Below are positions 35,828-48,600 of a stretch of 64,000 nucleotides of DNA, piece after piece (position 1 is the stretch's first letter; each line of letters starts with the position of its first letter). Origin of the DNA: Oreochromis niloticus (Eukaryota; Chordata; Actinopteri; Cichliformes; Cichlidae); NCBI RefSeq assembly GCF_001858045.2, contig NC_031965.2, positions 17,597,181 to 17,661,180 of the forward strand, in the 5' to 3' direction. Both the position numbers and the translations under genes were made by a program. The notes beneath the pieces were generated by a model. It was not told the DNA's origin and searched no databases. It saw only the letters and a list, made by a program, of their open reading frames with translations.

Positions 35828-38800
35828 CGTATGACGGTGTGAGCACATGTAGGCACGAGGCTGCGCCTGTTTGAGTCGGCGTGTTCCTATCTTGCCTTTT
35901 AAGTAGGTTAAAATGGATCAATAGCAACCACAGGAAACACTCTCAGAAGAGCAGTGGAGTGGTATCTCTCTTTCACTCTCACCTTCTTCTCTTTCTCACC
36001 CCCCCGCCCCACAGCAGCTAAACAGATGACATTTCAGCTCTTAATACACCTTATTGACAGCAGTTTCATTAATAATTCTCTCCTGTATTTAGGCCATGTA
36101 ACTATCCTGATTTCGCTGTGGTGCTTACACTTTTGGAGCTTTCCGTATTAACAAAGCTGAGTGTCTTTCTAGGTCGTATTGCCCTTCCTGAGATGTAAAC
36201 ATATGAGATTAGTTAGATTTTTTTCCCATCTTATTATTATCTCACGCTGCTGCCCCTTTCATCTCTTTGATTCTTTTTTGTCCCACTTTTCAGGCTTTTT
36301 TTCCCTGTATTTTCACAGAGAAAGTGTAGATACGGCAGTTGTTCTTAGCTTTTCCTCACCTTAAAAAGCCAAAACAAAAGCTCTCACACCCCAGCCTTCA
36401 ATCAAAAGGATCCATTTTCAGTTTTAGTGAATTAAGGGTAATCGTGCTAGCATGTGAAAACTTTTATTTTAATACACTATTCACCCATGACCATAAATCG
36501 GATAAGTAGTTAGAAAAATGGATGAAGTGATGATAAATAACATGTAGTAGGATTCTCATTCTACCTGTGTAAGAAGTACAGAGTTACTTCACTTGAAGAC
36601 ATTTTCAAGGACAAAACGGATCTTGAGATAAGGAATTAATTTTTACAGGATTTTTCTCCTGCTGCCCAAAATTTAGATGCTATTATTAGATACCGCTGCA
36701 ATAATGTGATTACACTTAATAGGTTCAAATGGTGTACTTTTTCAGTGTTATAATTGTCTTTGGTGGGGGACGGATTACAAAGTGTGGGTTGGTGTGACTT
36801 TTTCCAAGCCAAAGTTCATACAGTTTGAATTGAAAGAATCCTTCAAAACCTGACGGTCTTTTTATTGGGCAAATGTTTGTCTGCAAAATGACATAAAATA
36901 TTCAGTTTATTTAATTTATTTATATAACACTAAATACCAGCTAAACCAGGCTATAAAATAAAATATGGGTGCAAATATTAATGCTCAGAGAAGACCAATG
37001 AGAATTTTTTTGTGCTTTAATTATTTAACTCGTCAGGTGTCACTTGCACACACACATACAGTATATGGAGACAGCAGGTGATGTCAGGAAATGTGGGAAT
37101 CCTTTTTTTAGTAACACAGTTTTCTCTTAAACGTTACTGCACCTCACAGTTATGAACACTGGATATTTTAACACAGACTTCTTACTGTATTTTAATACTT
37201 GTCAGCTCAGTTATAACATTTCATGCTGCTGTGCTTTATTAATAAAACATGTCAAGCGCTCAGCAGTAAATTAGACTGAAGGACTGAATCCTGCTGTACC
37301 CTTGAGTCCTTGTTTTTTCTTCAGAAACAGGTTTAAAGTGCAAACAAACACCTAAAAACAGTTCTATTACTTGAAATTTACTTGACGTTTGTGAAAACGG
37401 CTGCATCAGGCATTGCCCAGAAATCCCCATTACTGTCCGTGTAAGCTGGTTTGTGGTGACTGAGACGAATGGCTTTCAGTTTAGTGTTTTACAAGCTCAG
37501 CAAGCCAGTGACCAGTTATGGCCTGCAGATGGAGGCTAACGCTGTCTTGGAGAAGATGACTCTTATGTTAAAAATCTCTCACTAAATGCTTTTGATGGCC
37601 TTTTCACTGATTATTGCCAGAATATGTGTTCCACTTCTGTAAAGGCCAAAAATCATCCCATTCTGCTTCAACAACGTGTATTCTCTTCTCTCTGTGTTCA
37701 TGGGCTTTCTTTGTGTTTGACAGGAGCTGTTGGGTTGCCGCTGCCTGGTGTGGAAGTTCGTATAGTTATGAATAACACAATTAATACAACCATTGTAGAA
37801 GGCACTCACAAAGAGACTCAGGTAATCCATAAGTAATATAGGTTTATATAGGTTTTATCAGGTAAAGTCATGTGAAAACAAAGGTTTAGCATCAGACTCA
37901 ATGCAACCCTGTTCCTGTTGCTAATGAAATGCACGTGAATAAGTGATGACCAACAAGTGTGACACCCCAAGGTCAGACTGTATGACAGATAAAGAAAAAT
38001 CTAAGAGTACATCTCAGACTTTGCAGGCCTCATTTAGCATGTTAAATGTTAAATTTCATGTCAGTAATATTAGGAAAAGACTGAACAAGTGTTGTTTGCT
38101 TGGAAGGATTGCCAGGAGAAAGCCACTTTTCTTTAAAAAGAACATGGCAGCACAGCTTATGTTACATCCAAGCAAATCGTAAAACTTCTGGAAAAACGTC
38201 CTTTGGATAAACAATACCAGTGGAGATTTTTAATGATAGTGTATAAAACAAACACAGCATATCAGCACAAACATCTCATACCAGCTGTTAAGCACGGTGA
38301 TGATTTGGGTTTGTTTTGCAGCCACAGGCCCTGAGCACCTTGCAGTCATTGAGTACTATGAACCGCTCTGTGTACCGAAGTATTCTAGAGTCAAATGTGA
38401 GCCTATCGGTCCAATAGCCATAACCTGACCTAAAATGTGTCATGCATCGGTACAAATATCCCAACCACAGCGACAAATCTACAGCAGAATGAATGAAAAA
38501 GAAAATAAAGTGTTTCAGCTGTCAAAAATTCATCTTGATTTAAATGCTGTGGTGGGACCTTAAGGGAGCTGTGGATGAATGAATGTCTGCAAACTTCAGT
38601 GAACTGAAACTATGTTGTAAAGAAGAGTGGGCCAAAAATTCTCCACAAAGATGTGAGAGGCTGATGAAGTCATACAGAAAACAATTCGACTTATTGCTGC
38701 TAAAGGTGGCTCTACAAGCTACTGAATCATGACATGTACAGATTCCTGTGAACAACTTTATTTTTCATGTAACTGTATTTGAATCTTATGTACTTATGCA

Positions 38801-39425
38801 CGTTATTGACATGGATTGAGGGATATTTGCTCTTTAGAAATGGCAGTGAGCTTTTTGCAACATAACACAAACCCACTGAATATTCAAATTCTTTTGAGTT
38901 TTGTCTTCTGCTTGCGAGGTATATTAATTATACTGTTTGTAATCTTAGTCTTCTTTACTAATCATCACCCAGCAATCAACTAGATGCCCATTTAAGCACC
39001 ATTCTGTCTAATTTTAACAGCACTAAGCGATGTATCTATACTGATTTCTTCCTTTCTTTCCATGTATATGCATCAGGTACGAGCAGGTCTGGAGGGGAAA
39101 GAGGGGGAGCTTCTGGTTCGAGGGCCATCTGTTTTTAAAGAGTACTTTAACAAACCTCAGGAGACCAGAGAGTCTTTCACTGATGATGGCTGGTTCAAGA
39201 CAGGTACCAAACCCTCATCTTCCTCAGCAGTATGCATGCATAGCGAGTGCATTTCACTACCATTTATGGTTTGTACTGTCAGAGGGATTCACAGGAGATG
39301 AAAGATGTCGTAAGATTTTTTCATCAGTGTTGCACACTGTACTTTCGGGACACGATGACATGATTTTAAACACTTAAAAACCAGGAGTCCAATGCTGGAA
39401 GCACACACATAGTCACGCATTCAGA

Positions 39426-39500
<75 letters not shown>

Positions 39501-39624
39501 CGCACATTTTGGGGAACTATGAGGGAGTGATAAATGGACTATGTGTGTTTTTGGTGCTGCAGGGCATTTTTCCTCCTAAGTGGTTGTGACTGCTCCAGGT
39601 CCTGAAGAACCAACTATTGCTCTC

Positions 39625-39685
<61 letters not shown>

Positions 39686-42600
39686 TTTATATGTGTGGTA
39701 GCACAGAGGATGTTCCTCTCTCTAGCCCAGCACTTCTCCCCTAGTGCCCCCCCCCCACCCCCACCCCCCAAAACAGACCCATGCTTTAACAGCGGGAGAG
39801 ACAGGCATTTGGTTAGTTTTGAGGGGGGGGGCTGAGGAGTGCAGGAAGAAGGGCAGAAGCAATCAGAGCTTTGAATTGTCATGTAGACCACAGGAAATAA
39901 GAGGAAGAAGCAAAAGAGTTGGGAAGGAGCTTGAAGTATTGAGCTTGGAGATGTGTTGGAGGGGGTTAGAAAGAGTCAGCTACAAAGCCGAATCCGGGGA
40001 CCAAGAAGGTAGCGATTGGGAGCTGCCGATGGTGGCGTAGTGGGAGATGAGGAGGCGGGGGTGGGGAACAGCAAGGAAGGAGTGAGTGATGGAGAACGAA
40101 GCAGGGCGCGGCAGTGGGAGAGCAAGGCAGAGTGTGTTTAATTGGCTTTGCAGGCTGGAAGGACAGAGATCCAGAGCACAGCACGTTGCTGTCACACTCC
40201 ATTACAGCCACTGGCCACATAATGAGAGCCTGTGCAATCAGCTCCCCACAGACCAGTCCCTCAAGCCACACACACACTGTGGACTACTCTGTTGGAAGCT
40301 ATCAAACACCTTACCTGCCCTGCCTGTGTTCGCTGATGCCAGTTTCAACACACACACACATGCAGCTTTTTTTCCTTCAAATTTCAAATTCAGATTTTCT
40401 TCAATTCTCGGGTGAATCGATGATTCAAACAGGAGCAACTGTGTCGGACATTCACTTTGTTTTGTTTTGTTTTCTTTGTTTTTTTTACTGAACTCGAGTA
40501 TAAGCTCGAGTACATTTAAAAAAAAAAAAATCCTGATTTTTACCAGTCAGTGTGTTTACGGGTCTTTGGCAGCACTCCTGCATGCATCACAAATGCCTTT
40601 GAAGCATTTTGTGGTTCCAGAGCTGTTTGAAATCTGCTATATTAAAACAAGTCCATTAAACATTATAGATTTATGTTAATTAGTGGGAATTAAATACTGG
40701 TAGGTTTATTATGAGCTTTAGATTAAAACAGGCTTACCATTTTATCCTGGTGCCTGCTCGACTTAGGTGAATATTTATTGAATCAATATGAATCCCCTCA
40801 TCAGTCATTAAGAGGTGTGCATTTAAAATGTTGGACAGTAACATTTTGTCTGTTTACATCGAAATGATTGTGAATGTTAGATCAGTTCGGTAATTATTCC
40901 CACTCACGCTTTTGCTTCTTTTCTGTTCGTCTCTTTAGTACTGAGGAATTTATTTAGCACACCAAAGTGACAAACATAAACTTATAGTAGTGTTACTCTA
41001 TCTTGTGTTTCTTTGTTTTCTTTTGGAACATTTGAAATATCAATAATGGAAAACTTTGAAACATGAATTTTTAGTAAGTAAAACTATATCCAAGTCCAAG
41101 ATTTGGGTTTACTGAGCAGGTTTGAGGTCATACACATGCAGGCAGGGAGAAGGCGGAAAAGACAAAGTCCAAAAATTTGATGAAGACCTTGTGCACTTCA
41201 TCTTCCTTCCCAGCTTCTTAACTCATTTCTCACGCTGTCTCCTTTTTTACTCTCACACCTGCTCCACGTTTCTCACAGCAACTTTTTTCTTTCACAGTTT
41301 CAATCTCACGCTCCATCTTTCACTTGCTCACAGTGGGCTGATCTCTTGCAGCCTTCACATGGAGATTTCTGTATCTCACTTTTTCTATATGCTCTGGGAT
41401 TTAACTGCCTGGTTGGGGGAAAAGGTGGCTGCTAACCGAAATTTCTTACCAAGATTTTCTTTATGGAGTTGGGCTGTAAAAACATGGATGTATAAACTTT
41501 TAAAGTGGACTGCAAAATGTAAATTTTAGAAGATGCGATCTGAGTAATCTGCTGCAGACAAAAAAGGAACAGAAAACCAGATGTTTTAATTCGTCCTGTG
41601 AAATTTTCTTGCAAACGAAATGTGCACGCTAATTTTACACGTCCGGTGTGTGAAAGTCTTCATGCCTAAACTAATAAAAACTTATAAAAAATTAAATCTT
41701 TTTCAAACAAAAAAGAAAATCCACTCTGGCAGTTAACTGAACCTGAACTGAAAATGTAATAAAAATGAATAAGAAAATAGAAAATGATAATAACTTTGCA
41801 TTAGACATCGTGTAGGTCGAAAGGCAACAGAGTTAATGTACAGTGTTTGGTTGGGTTCATTATTTTTAGATTAAATGTATCTCATTAGGAAGACTGTTAG
41901 GAAAAATACACACACCAGCCCTCGATATTCATAATGAAAAAAATGCATATTTTAGATTAGCCACAATTGCTTTGTGCAAGAGGAGAAAATGTCTTTAAAA
42001 AAATTCAGTTTGAACTTTGCAAAAACAATGCTAACAGGGGAGACTGACAAAGCAAAGAGAGATGGGAAAAGAAATGTGAAATCTGAGAAGCAGGGAACGC
42101 GTGGGAGTTTAGATCAATAGGTTCTCGGCTGGCCAAAGGTGTCTTCTCCAGAGTTAACAGGTGCTGTGTAGTGTGATTGACAGCTCGATAGGGAAGCTGT
42201 CACCTAAGCGCTCTCTCTTTCCACTCATCTTCACAAACATCTCTGAGCACATTGATCCCTTCTCACTTTTTTTTTTTTTAGCCCTCCTTTTGTGCTCTAC
42301 AATACAGTCTGTCTGCTGTCCAGAGCTAAAAAGAAAGCTCATCTTGACCCAGTAAGCCTGTAAGAGCATTTGTTGTTCCATTTATTGTACACATATAGAT
42401 ACAGCAAGGCAATGGAAGCAGTGAGAAGAGAGACTGAAAGCGTTGCTTCAGATTTGCTCGTTAGTTGTTAGTTGATGCCAACAAACAAAACCCAGAACTC
42501 CTCCAAGAGTAATTTATGAATGCATAAATTAGTCAGAACTCATGGGAAGAAAGAGAAGCTTAAGCATTAGCTGTTTTTGAATTTTTTATTTCACTAATAA

Positions 42601-45600
42601 GAAGTTTGGCTGTGCTGCAGAGAGCAGTTGGGATCAAACTGAGCTTGGAATCTGACTATTAGCCCCAGAGAGGTTAAATTATTTAATTACATAACTGTGT
42701 GAAAGGTGTTTATTAGGGCAACTTTCATGAGCTCCCAGCAGCTTTTCAGAGATACAAAAACAGATTTTTGTATGAATCGTTTTAAACATTGTGACAGAAA
42801 ACAAACACGCAAGCTAGTCAGCTGCCTTAAATAACCCAAATAGTAAAACAAAAACATTAAATTAAAAAAAAATGTTGACTGAGCCCCTGGGCTGGATGAG
42901 ATTTAGGTTTCTTCAGGCTCTGGATGCTGTGGGGCTGTTTTGGCTGACACACTGGAAAAGTGTGGCATGCCCACTCGGGGTTGGGAATGAGTTGATGCCC
43001 CAGTGGAAGAGCGTCATAGGGTCTTGTTGACAAGTGAGACCTCCATGAAGCAAGAATTTTACAGACAGATTGGTGTGGCGTCGTAGTAACATGGATGATG
43101 TACCAGCCTGTTGCAGTGATCTGGATACGAGTTCTGGGTAGTGACCAAAAGAATAAGACCGCAGATACAAACGGTGGAAAGGAATTTAATCTAAAAGGTG
43201 TCTGGGCTCTCCCTTATAGATTGGGTCGGGAGCTCTGTCATGCGGGAGGGACTCAGTGTAGAGCCTCCACAAAAGGAAAGGAGCCAATTAAGGTGTCTCA
43301 GGTATCTGACTAGGATGCCTTGTAGGTGAGGTATTTCAGGCATATCCTACTGGGAAGAAATCCCGGGGCAGTCCCAGGACACGCTGCAAAGATTGTATCT
43401 CTCAGCTGGCTTCTTAAAGACAGGGATGAAGAGATGAATGGTTGAATGAATAAATGGGTCTATTCTGTTATTGATATGTTTTAGTGACTTTGACCCACCA
43501 TACAGCGAGCTGATCATTCAGTCCAGCAGGTTTTTGTTTATTTCACTGTGATTTTTGGGGAGCTGAAACATTCAGTTTATCAAAGCTGTTTTTGTTCACA
43601 AGATTGGATTACTTGGAGATTTTCCAAGTCTGCCATCAGCAGGTTCCACTTTTTGCAGCAAAGATTTTCCACCTCAAATTAGCAGCTGAAGAATAACTGC
43701 AGAAACATCAGGGGTTTTTTGAGAGAGGCTGTCTTTCATGATGGTCCTGTTGTGTTACTGCCTCTCAATCCTTTCATGAAGTCTGGTCTTTCATTCGGCA
43801 ACATTAATGGGAAATTGCTTGAAACAAATGGGAATCTTAGTTTTAATGTGAGGTAAATGGCTCTTTTAAAAGCTGCAAATGTGGTTAAAATATGAATTTG
43901 GACTTGGTTGGGGGTTTTTTTGTTTTTGGCATCTACCATATTTGTATTATGATGCAGGGCTTCGTTTTTCAGAATCTCATTTCACCAGACATGAGTGTTA
44001 GGACACATTTGATTGAGTATGGGTGTGCGTGTCTGTTTGCGTGTGCTTGTGTGCAACCAAGAGAGATGTAACCTCAGCTTTAAAGGTGAGCTTTAGATCT
44101 GCAGGGGAAATTCTCAGCAGACAGACAAACAGGAGTGTGGCTCATATCCTGCAGAGCCTTCACTAGTCATTTGTGCATTGGTCTTTTGCTTCCAGCTGTT
44201 CTCTCCTCTTTCCTGCCTCCATCCCTCTCTGTGTTCCCAATGTCATATTTCACCCCAAGTTACATTGTGTCCTCCTAACTCCAATGTCAGTGCTCCCTAC
44301 GGGATTCATCCAACACCCCCGCTCCCCACAACACTTTGATCAAACAGCCATCCGCGCAACTTTACAGCTGAGACGTCGACGCATGTTGGCCATTGTTTTA
44401 TTAATACTAGTTGCAGGTAAATAAACACCATATGTACAGGATGGGTTTTTTTTCTGGGGTTTTTGGTAAGCTGAAGATGCATAAAATATTTTAAAAGTTC
44501 CCTCTTGATTCTTTTTCTTACCTCGCTCACCTGTCTGTTCTGGGGAAAGGCAAAGAGGCAAGAGTTGGTATGAATCCAAAGTGGCAAAGGGAAAACTGTG
44601 TCTTGAATGAGACTAGATTTGTGTGACTCGGTGGAGTGTGGATGCTTGTAAACAGCACTTAAATTTCCTTGATGAACGCGGCAGATCTGAGACAGACATC
44701 AATCCTCAACTTCAGCCTGTTATCTGCTTTGAGAAAGGCAGTCCAGCCAGGAATATAATCAGTAACATTAACATAAAGCAATTCAAGCTCTTTTAATTGC
44801 ATTATATTAAACAAATTAGATCACTCATCCAAGTGCAAAGTGCTTTCTTGTATGATATTAATTACTAAAAAAGGAGCTGTGACAAAAGTTAAGGATGATA
44901 AATAATGTCAGAGCTGAGATTTTGGTGCTTGGCTGTCTGTTATTTATCCTCATTAAGACTTCCATCTAGGCATCGGGGCTTTAATGTGGAACATTAATAT
45001 TCATATATGCTAAGTGTTTACAGTCACTCTCTGAAGAGGCATGACACATTTAGACCTGTCTCATCTTGTGCAGATAAGGCTCTCCTCTCCACGGTGATGG
45101 AGGGCGCTCAGTTTTGACCCGCAGTGTGAGAGTTTAGGTTGTGCTGAATGGGTTGAAAGACCCTGACTCCACTTGTACCTTCCCGCAGAGGAGAAGCGTC
45201 TCCTCATCAGGCTCAAGTTCAGCACTTCAGCGATGCTCATGTAGAGGCATGTATAAACACTCTATGTCTGTCAAATAACAGCGCTACAAAAAAAAAATCA
45301 GAAGGAAAAACACTTTTGAGTTTTGGAGTCTTTTTTGAAATTTTATATCTGTTTTTTGTTTTTGTTTTTTAAAGTTTGCATCCACCTACACTGGTGTATT
45401 CAGAATTGATATACAGAGGACGGGACTATGCTGTAGATTGAGGGCACTTAATTAAAATTAATTAGGTGTAACACCTACAGAGCAGCCTGTCTAGTGGCTA
45501 TTGGTGGCTGTAAATAGTGACGATAGAAGGTCAAAGAGAGGGCAGCTAAAGACGTCACCTTTACAGCATGTGGAATCTGCAGCCATGAGGACATCGAGGT

Positions 45601-48600
45601 GAAATTTAAGTATTCTTATCACCTTAAACATCAGACTTGAATCTGGGTTCATATCACTTACAGCATTAACTATCCCAACGTCTATATTTTGCGTGAAGCT
45701 GGAATCACTGCCAAGACTTAAAGCTGATCAGAACGAAACAGTAACTCAAATGACGAGTTTTTGTTTCCAAGGTATGAAGAAGAGCACCTCTGAACCTTAA
45801 AGCAGATAGGCTACAGCAAACTACAGGAACCTAAGGAAACTAAGAGTACAATTTGCACAGACGAACAAATAATTGGACAACAGAAGACTGGAAAAGATTT
45901 TCCTTTTTCTGATGAGTCTGTCTGCTTTGACATTCAGATGATAGGCTCAGAATTTGAGCGTCATTTAAATGCCACAGTGTGCTTGAGTATAGTCGCTGAC
46001 CGTGTCCATCCATTTATGACTTGGATGTTCATATTTAACATGACTAAAGTTTTTAATGTTGAAGTCAGTATTATGTTTACAAGTAAGTCCCTATCAGCCA
46101 GAAGCTCAGGCTGTTTGAGAGTGTGAATGTCTATAAGATTTATTTATTCCATACCCTTCCCAACTCACGTTGTGTTGGGGTTTGTTTTTTTTTAACCTTT
46201 TTTAAAGCTTAAACTACAAGCCAGAATGGGCTCAAATGTGAATGTGAACAGATTTTCATTTTATCACTGAAAGTGTACACTTTACAGGAAGTGAAATGCC
46301 AGCCACATCTCCAGGGTTGAGTGGGGCGTGCACACAAACACAAGTGCATGGTACTTAGATCAAGGTCACACTCAAACCACACTGAATTACAAACACTTAT
46401 TTCTGTCTGTTCCCGTAGCAGCAGAAATCTCTTATGGTGCTAGAAGGTGCTGGCAAGCTAAGAGATGACTTCTGTCACCTCTACAAAAACAGTTTCTGTG
46501 AAATTTTAGTTGTCTCTCTCTTTCATTCTTTCATTCCCCGGCACCTCTAGCAGTGATGCTAGTGGCGGCAGACTGAACTGTTTCTGCAGTGTTGGCCTTT
46601 GTCATATGTCACACTCTGACCTTTTCTTTCGCACGTTTTTTGTCTTAGAAAAGTAACACGTCTAGACTTTGTCTGTGTGTCTTTGTGTCATTCTGGATTG
46701 TTGTGTGGAAAAAATGGGTGTAAGTGCATCATTTTTAAGGCACAGGCAGCATCAATGAGGGGGATTAATAATTTAGGAAAAGTTTTAAAGATAGAAGAGA
46801 CCTTTGAATCTTGTCACATTTCCTGATGTAAGGAAGATGAGCATGGAGCCCCTGTTCTGCTTCCCTGTCATCACTGAGTGTTTGTTGAGTGGGTAGTCGG
46901 CAAGAGAGGCAAACAGTTTGTTTGATGGGTTGAGACAACAGCCCTGTGCAGGAAGGCCTTTCCTGTCGTTCCTGGACTAAATTTAAGCTCCAGGCTGAGT
47001 AAACTGCGTTAAGTTTTAGTGAAACATAACTACACGTCCTTGTGAGTGTGCCCTTAATTTACTGCTTTGTCTTTCTTGAACTATAACAACATACAAAAAA
47101 AATATTTATCCACCTACAGCAGCTATTATGACATCCCAATCTAAATTCATAGGCAAATTTGGATGTGACCCACCCTCCTCGTTTTGGATCTGTAACAGCT
47201 TCCCAATTCTGGGACACCATCCTGCTGGATTTTGTAACCTTTCATCCAGAAGAGCATTTATGAGGTCAATAATAACAAAAATAATAATAACTTAGATTTG
47301 TATAGTGTTGGACACGAGGGCCTGGCTTTCATTCTCCATTCTAGTTCCTTCCAAAGATGTTCAGTGGAGTTGCACAAGCGTCTGTGTGGGGCAGTAAAGT
47401 TCATCTACACCCCCACACTTATCCAACCATGCCTTTAAGGATTTTGCTTTGTGCACTGGGGCACATACCGTGTTCCAAATACCTCGGACTTCAGATGTCG
47501 AAACTCGGGAGTGACATCACTCCAAATTTAGCATGTTCCAGAAAAAGGAAGTAAAAGTAGGATTATAAAATCCTATATAAAAATAGGATCACAATACTTG
47601 TTTCTGTTTATACTTTTAATTTAAAAACTGCTGCAGCACATTCATGGGTGGAGGCTGGTCAGTGCGCTGTTTATTGCTTATTTAGGCAGTCATAAATACA
47701 CAACGGTGGCAGTGCAGATGAACAGTTTTATAGTTTTATGACTGCTCAGTGCCGCCATCTTGGATTGTTAACTCGGGGTTGCTGGGGCTTCTCCGACTTT
47801 CCAGGTGGGAAATCCGAGTCGAGGGGGAATTCCAGATTCCAGTTCTGACTGACAACTCAGAAATTCCAACTTCCAACTTTTTAGGAACTCTCCAACAGTG
47901 AGACAGAGAAGGGTAAACTGTTCTCATGAAGTTGGATACACAGAATTGTTTAAAATATCGTGGTAAGGCCTCAGGTAAGACCTGTTAGCAACCACAACAG
48001 AAAAATGTGAATTCCCTAACAGGTTTGTAAGTGGCAGCCAGCGGTTACTGGCAGCTCTGTGAGATCATTCATAAAGGTCTAACACAGGGGTCGGCAACCC
48101 GCGGCTCCGGAGCCGCATGCGGCTCTTTAGTCCTTATACTGCGGCTCCGCGTGGTTTGGGAAAATAAATTAGAAGTATTTAGCTGAAGTGTATTTTATTT
48201 ATGTTAGTTCTTTTTAACTCGTAGTTCTAAATTGGAAGATTGTTGTGATTTTGAAATATAAAAATAAAATTATATTCTATTATTTTTTTCATCGCTCAAA
48301 ATAAGAGTCACACTCGCGGAAGCCGGTATACCCGCCGAAACGCCGTGCATTTATCGAGACTTTCAACCCCAGGTAGGCCAATTATGGATCTTCGGATCCA
48401 CATTATGTCAGCAGCTGTTCTCCACCGTGAACTATGATAAAGACAAACACCGTGAGTAAACTGACTTCGTATATCCCCGATTTGCGGACTCTGTGCGCAG
48501 AGGTTCAGGAGCAGAAGTCCCATTGTAAACATATCACGGCAGACCCGACGATGTTTCCATGAACACGCTTTTGAGCACCTCTTTATTGAGCACTTTTCAC

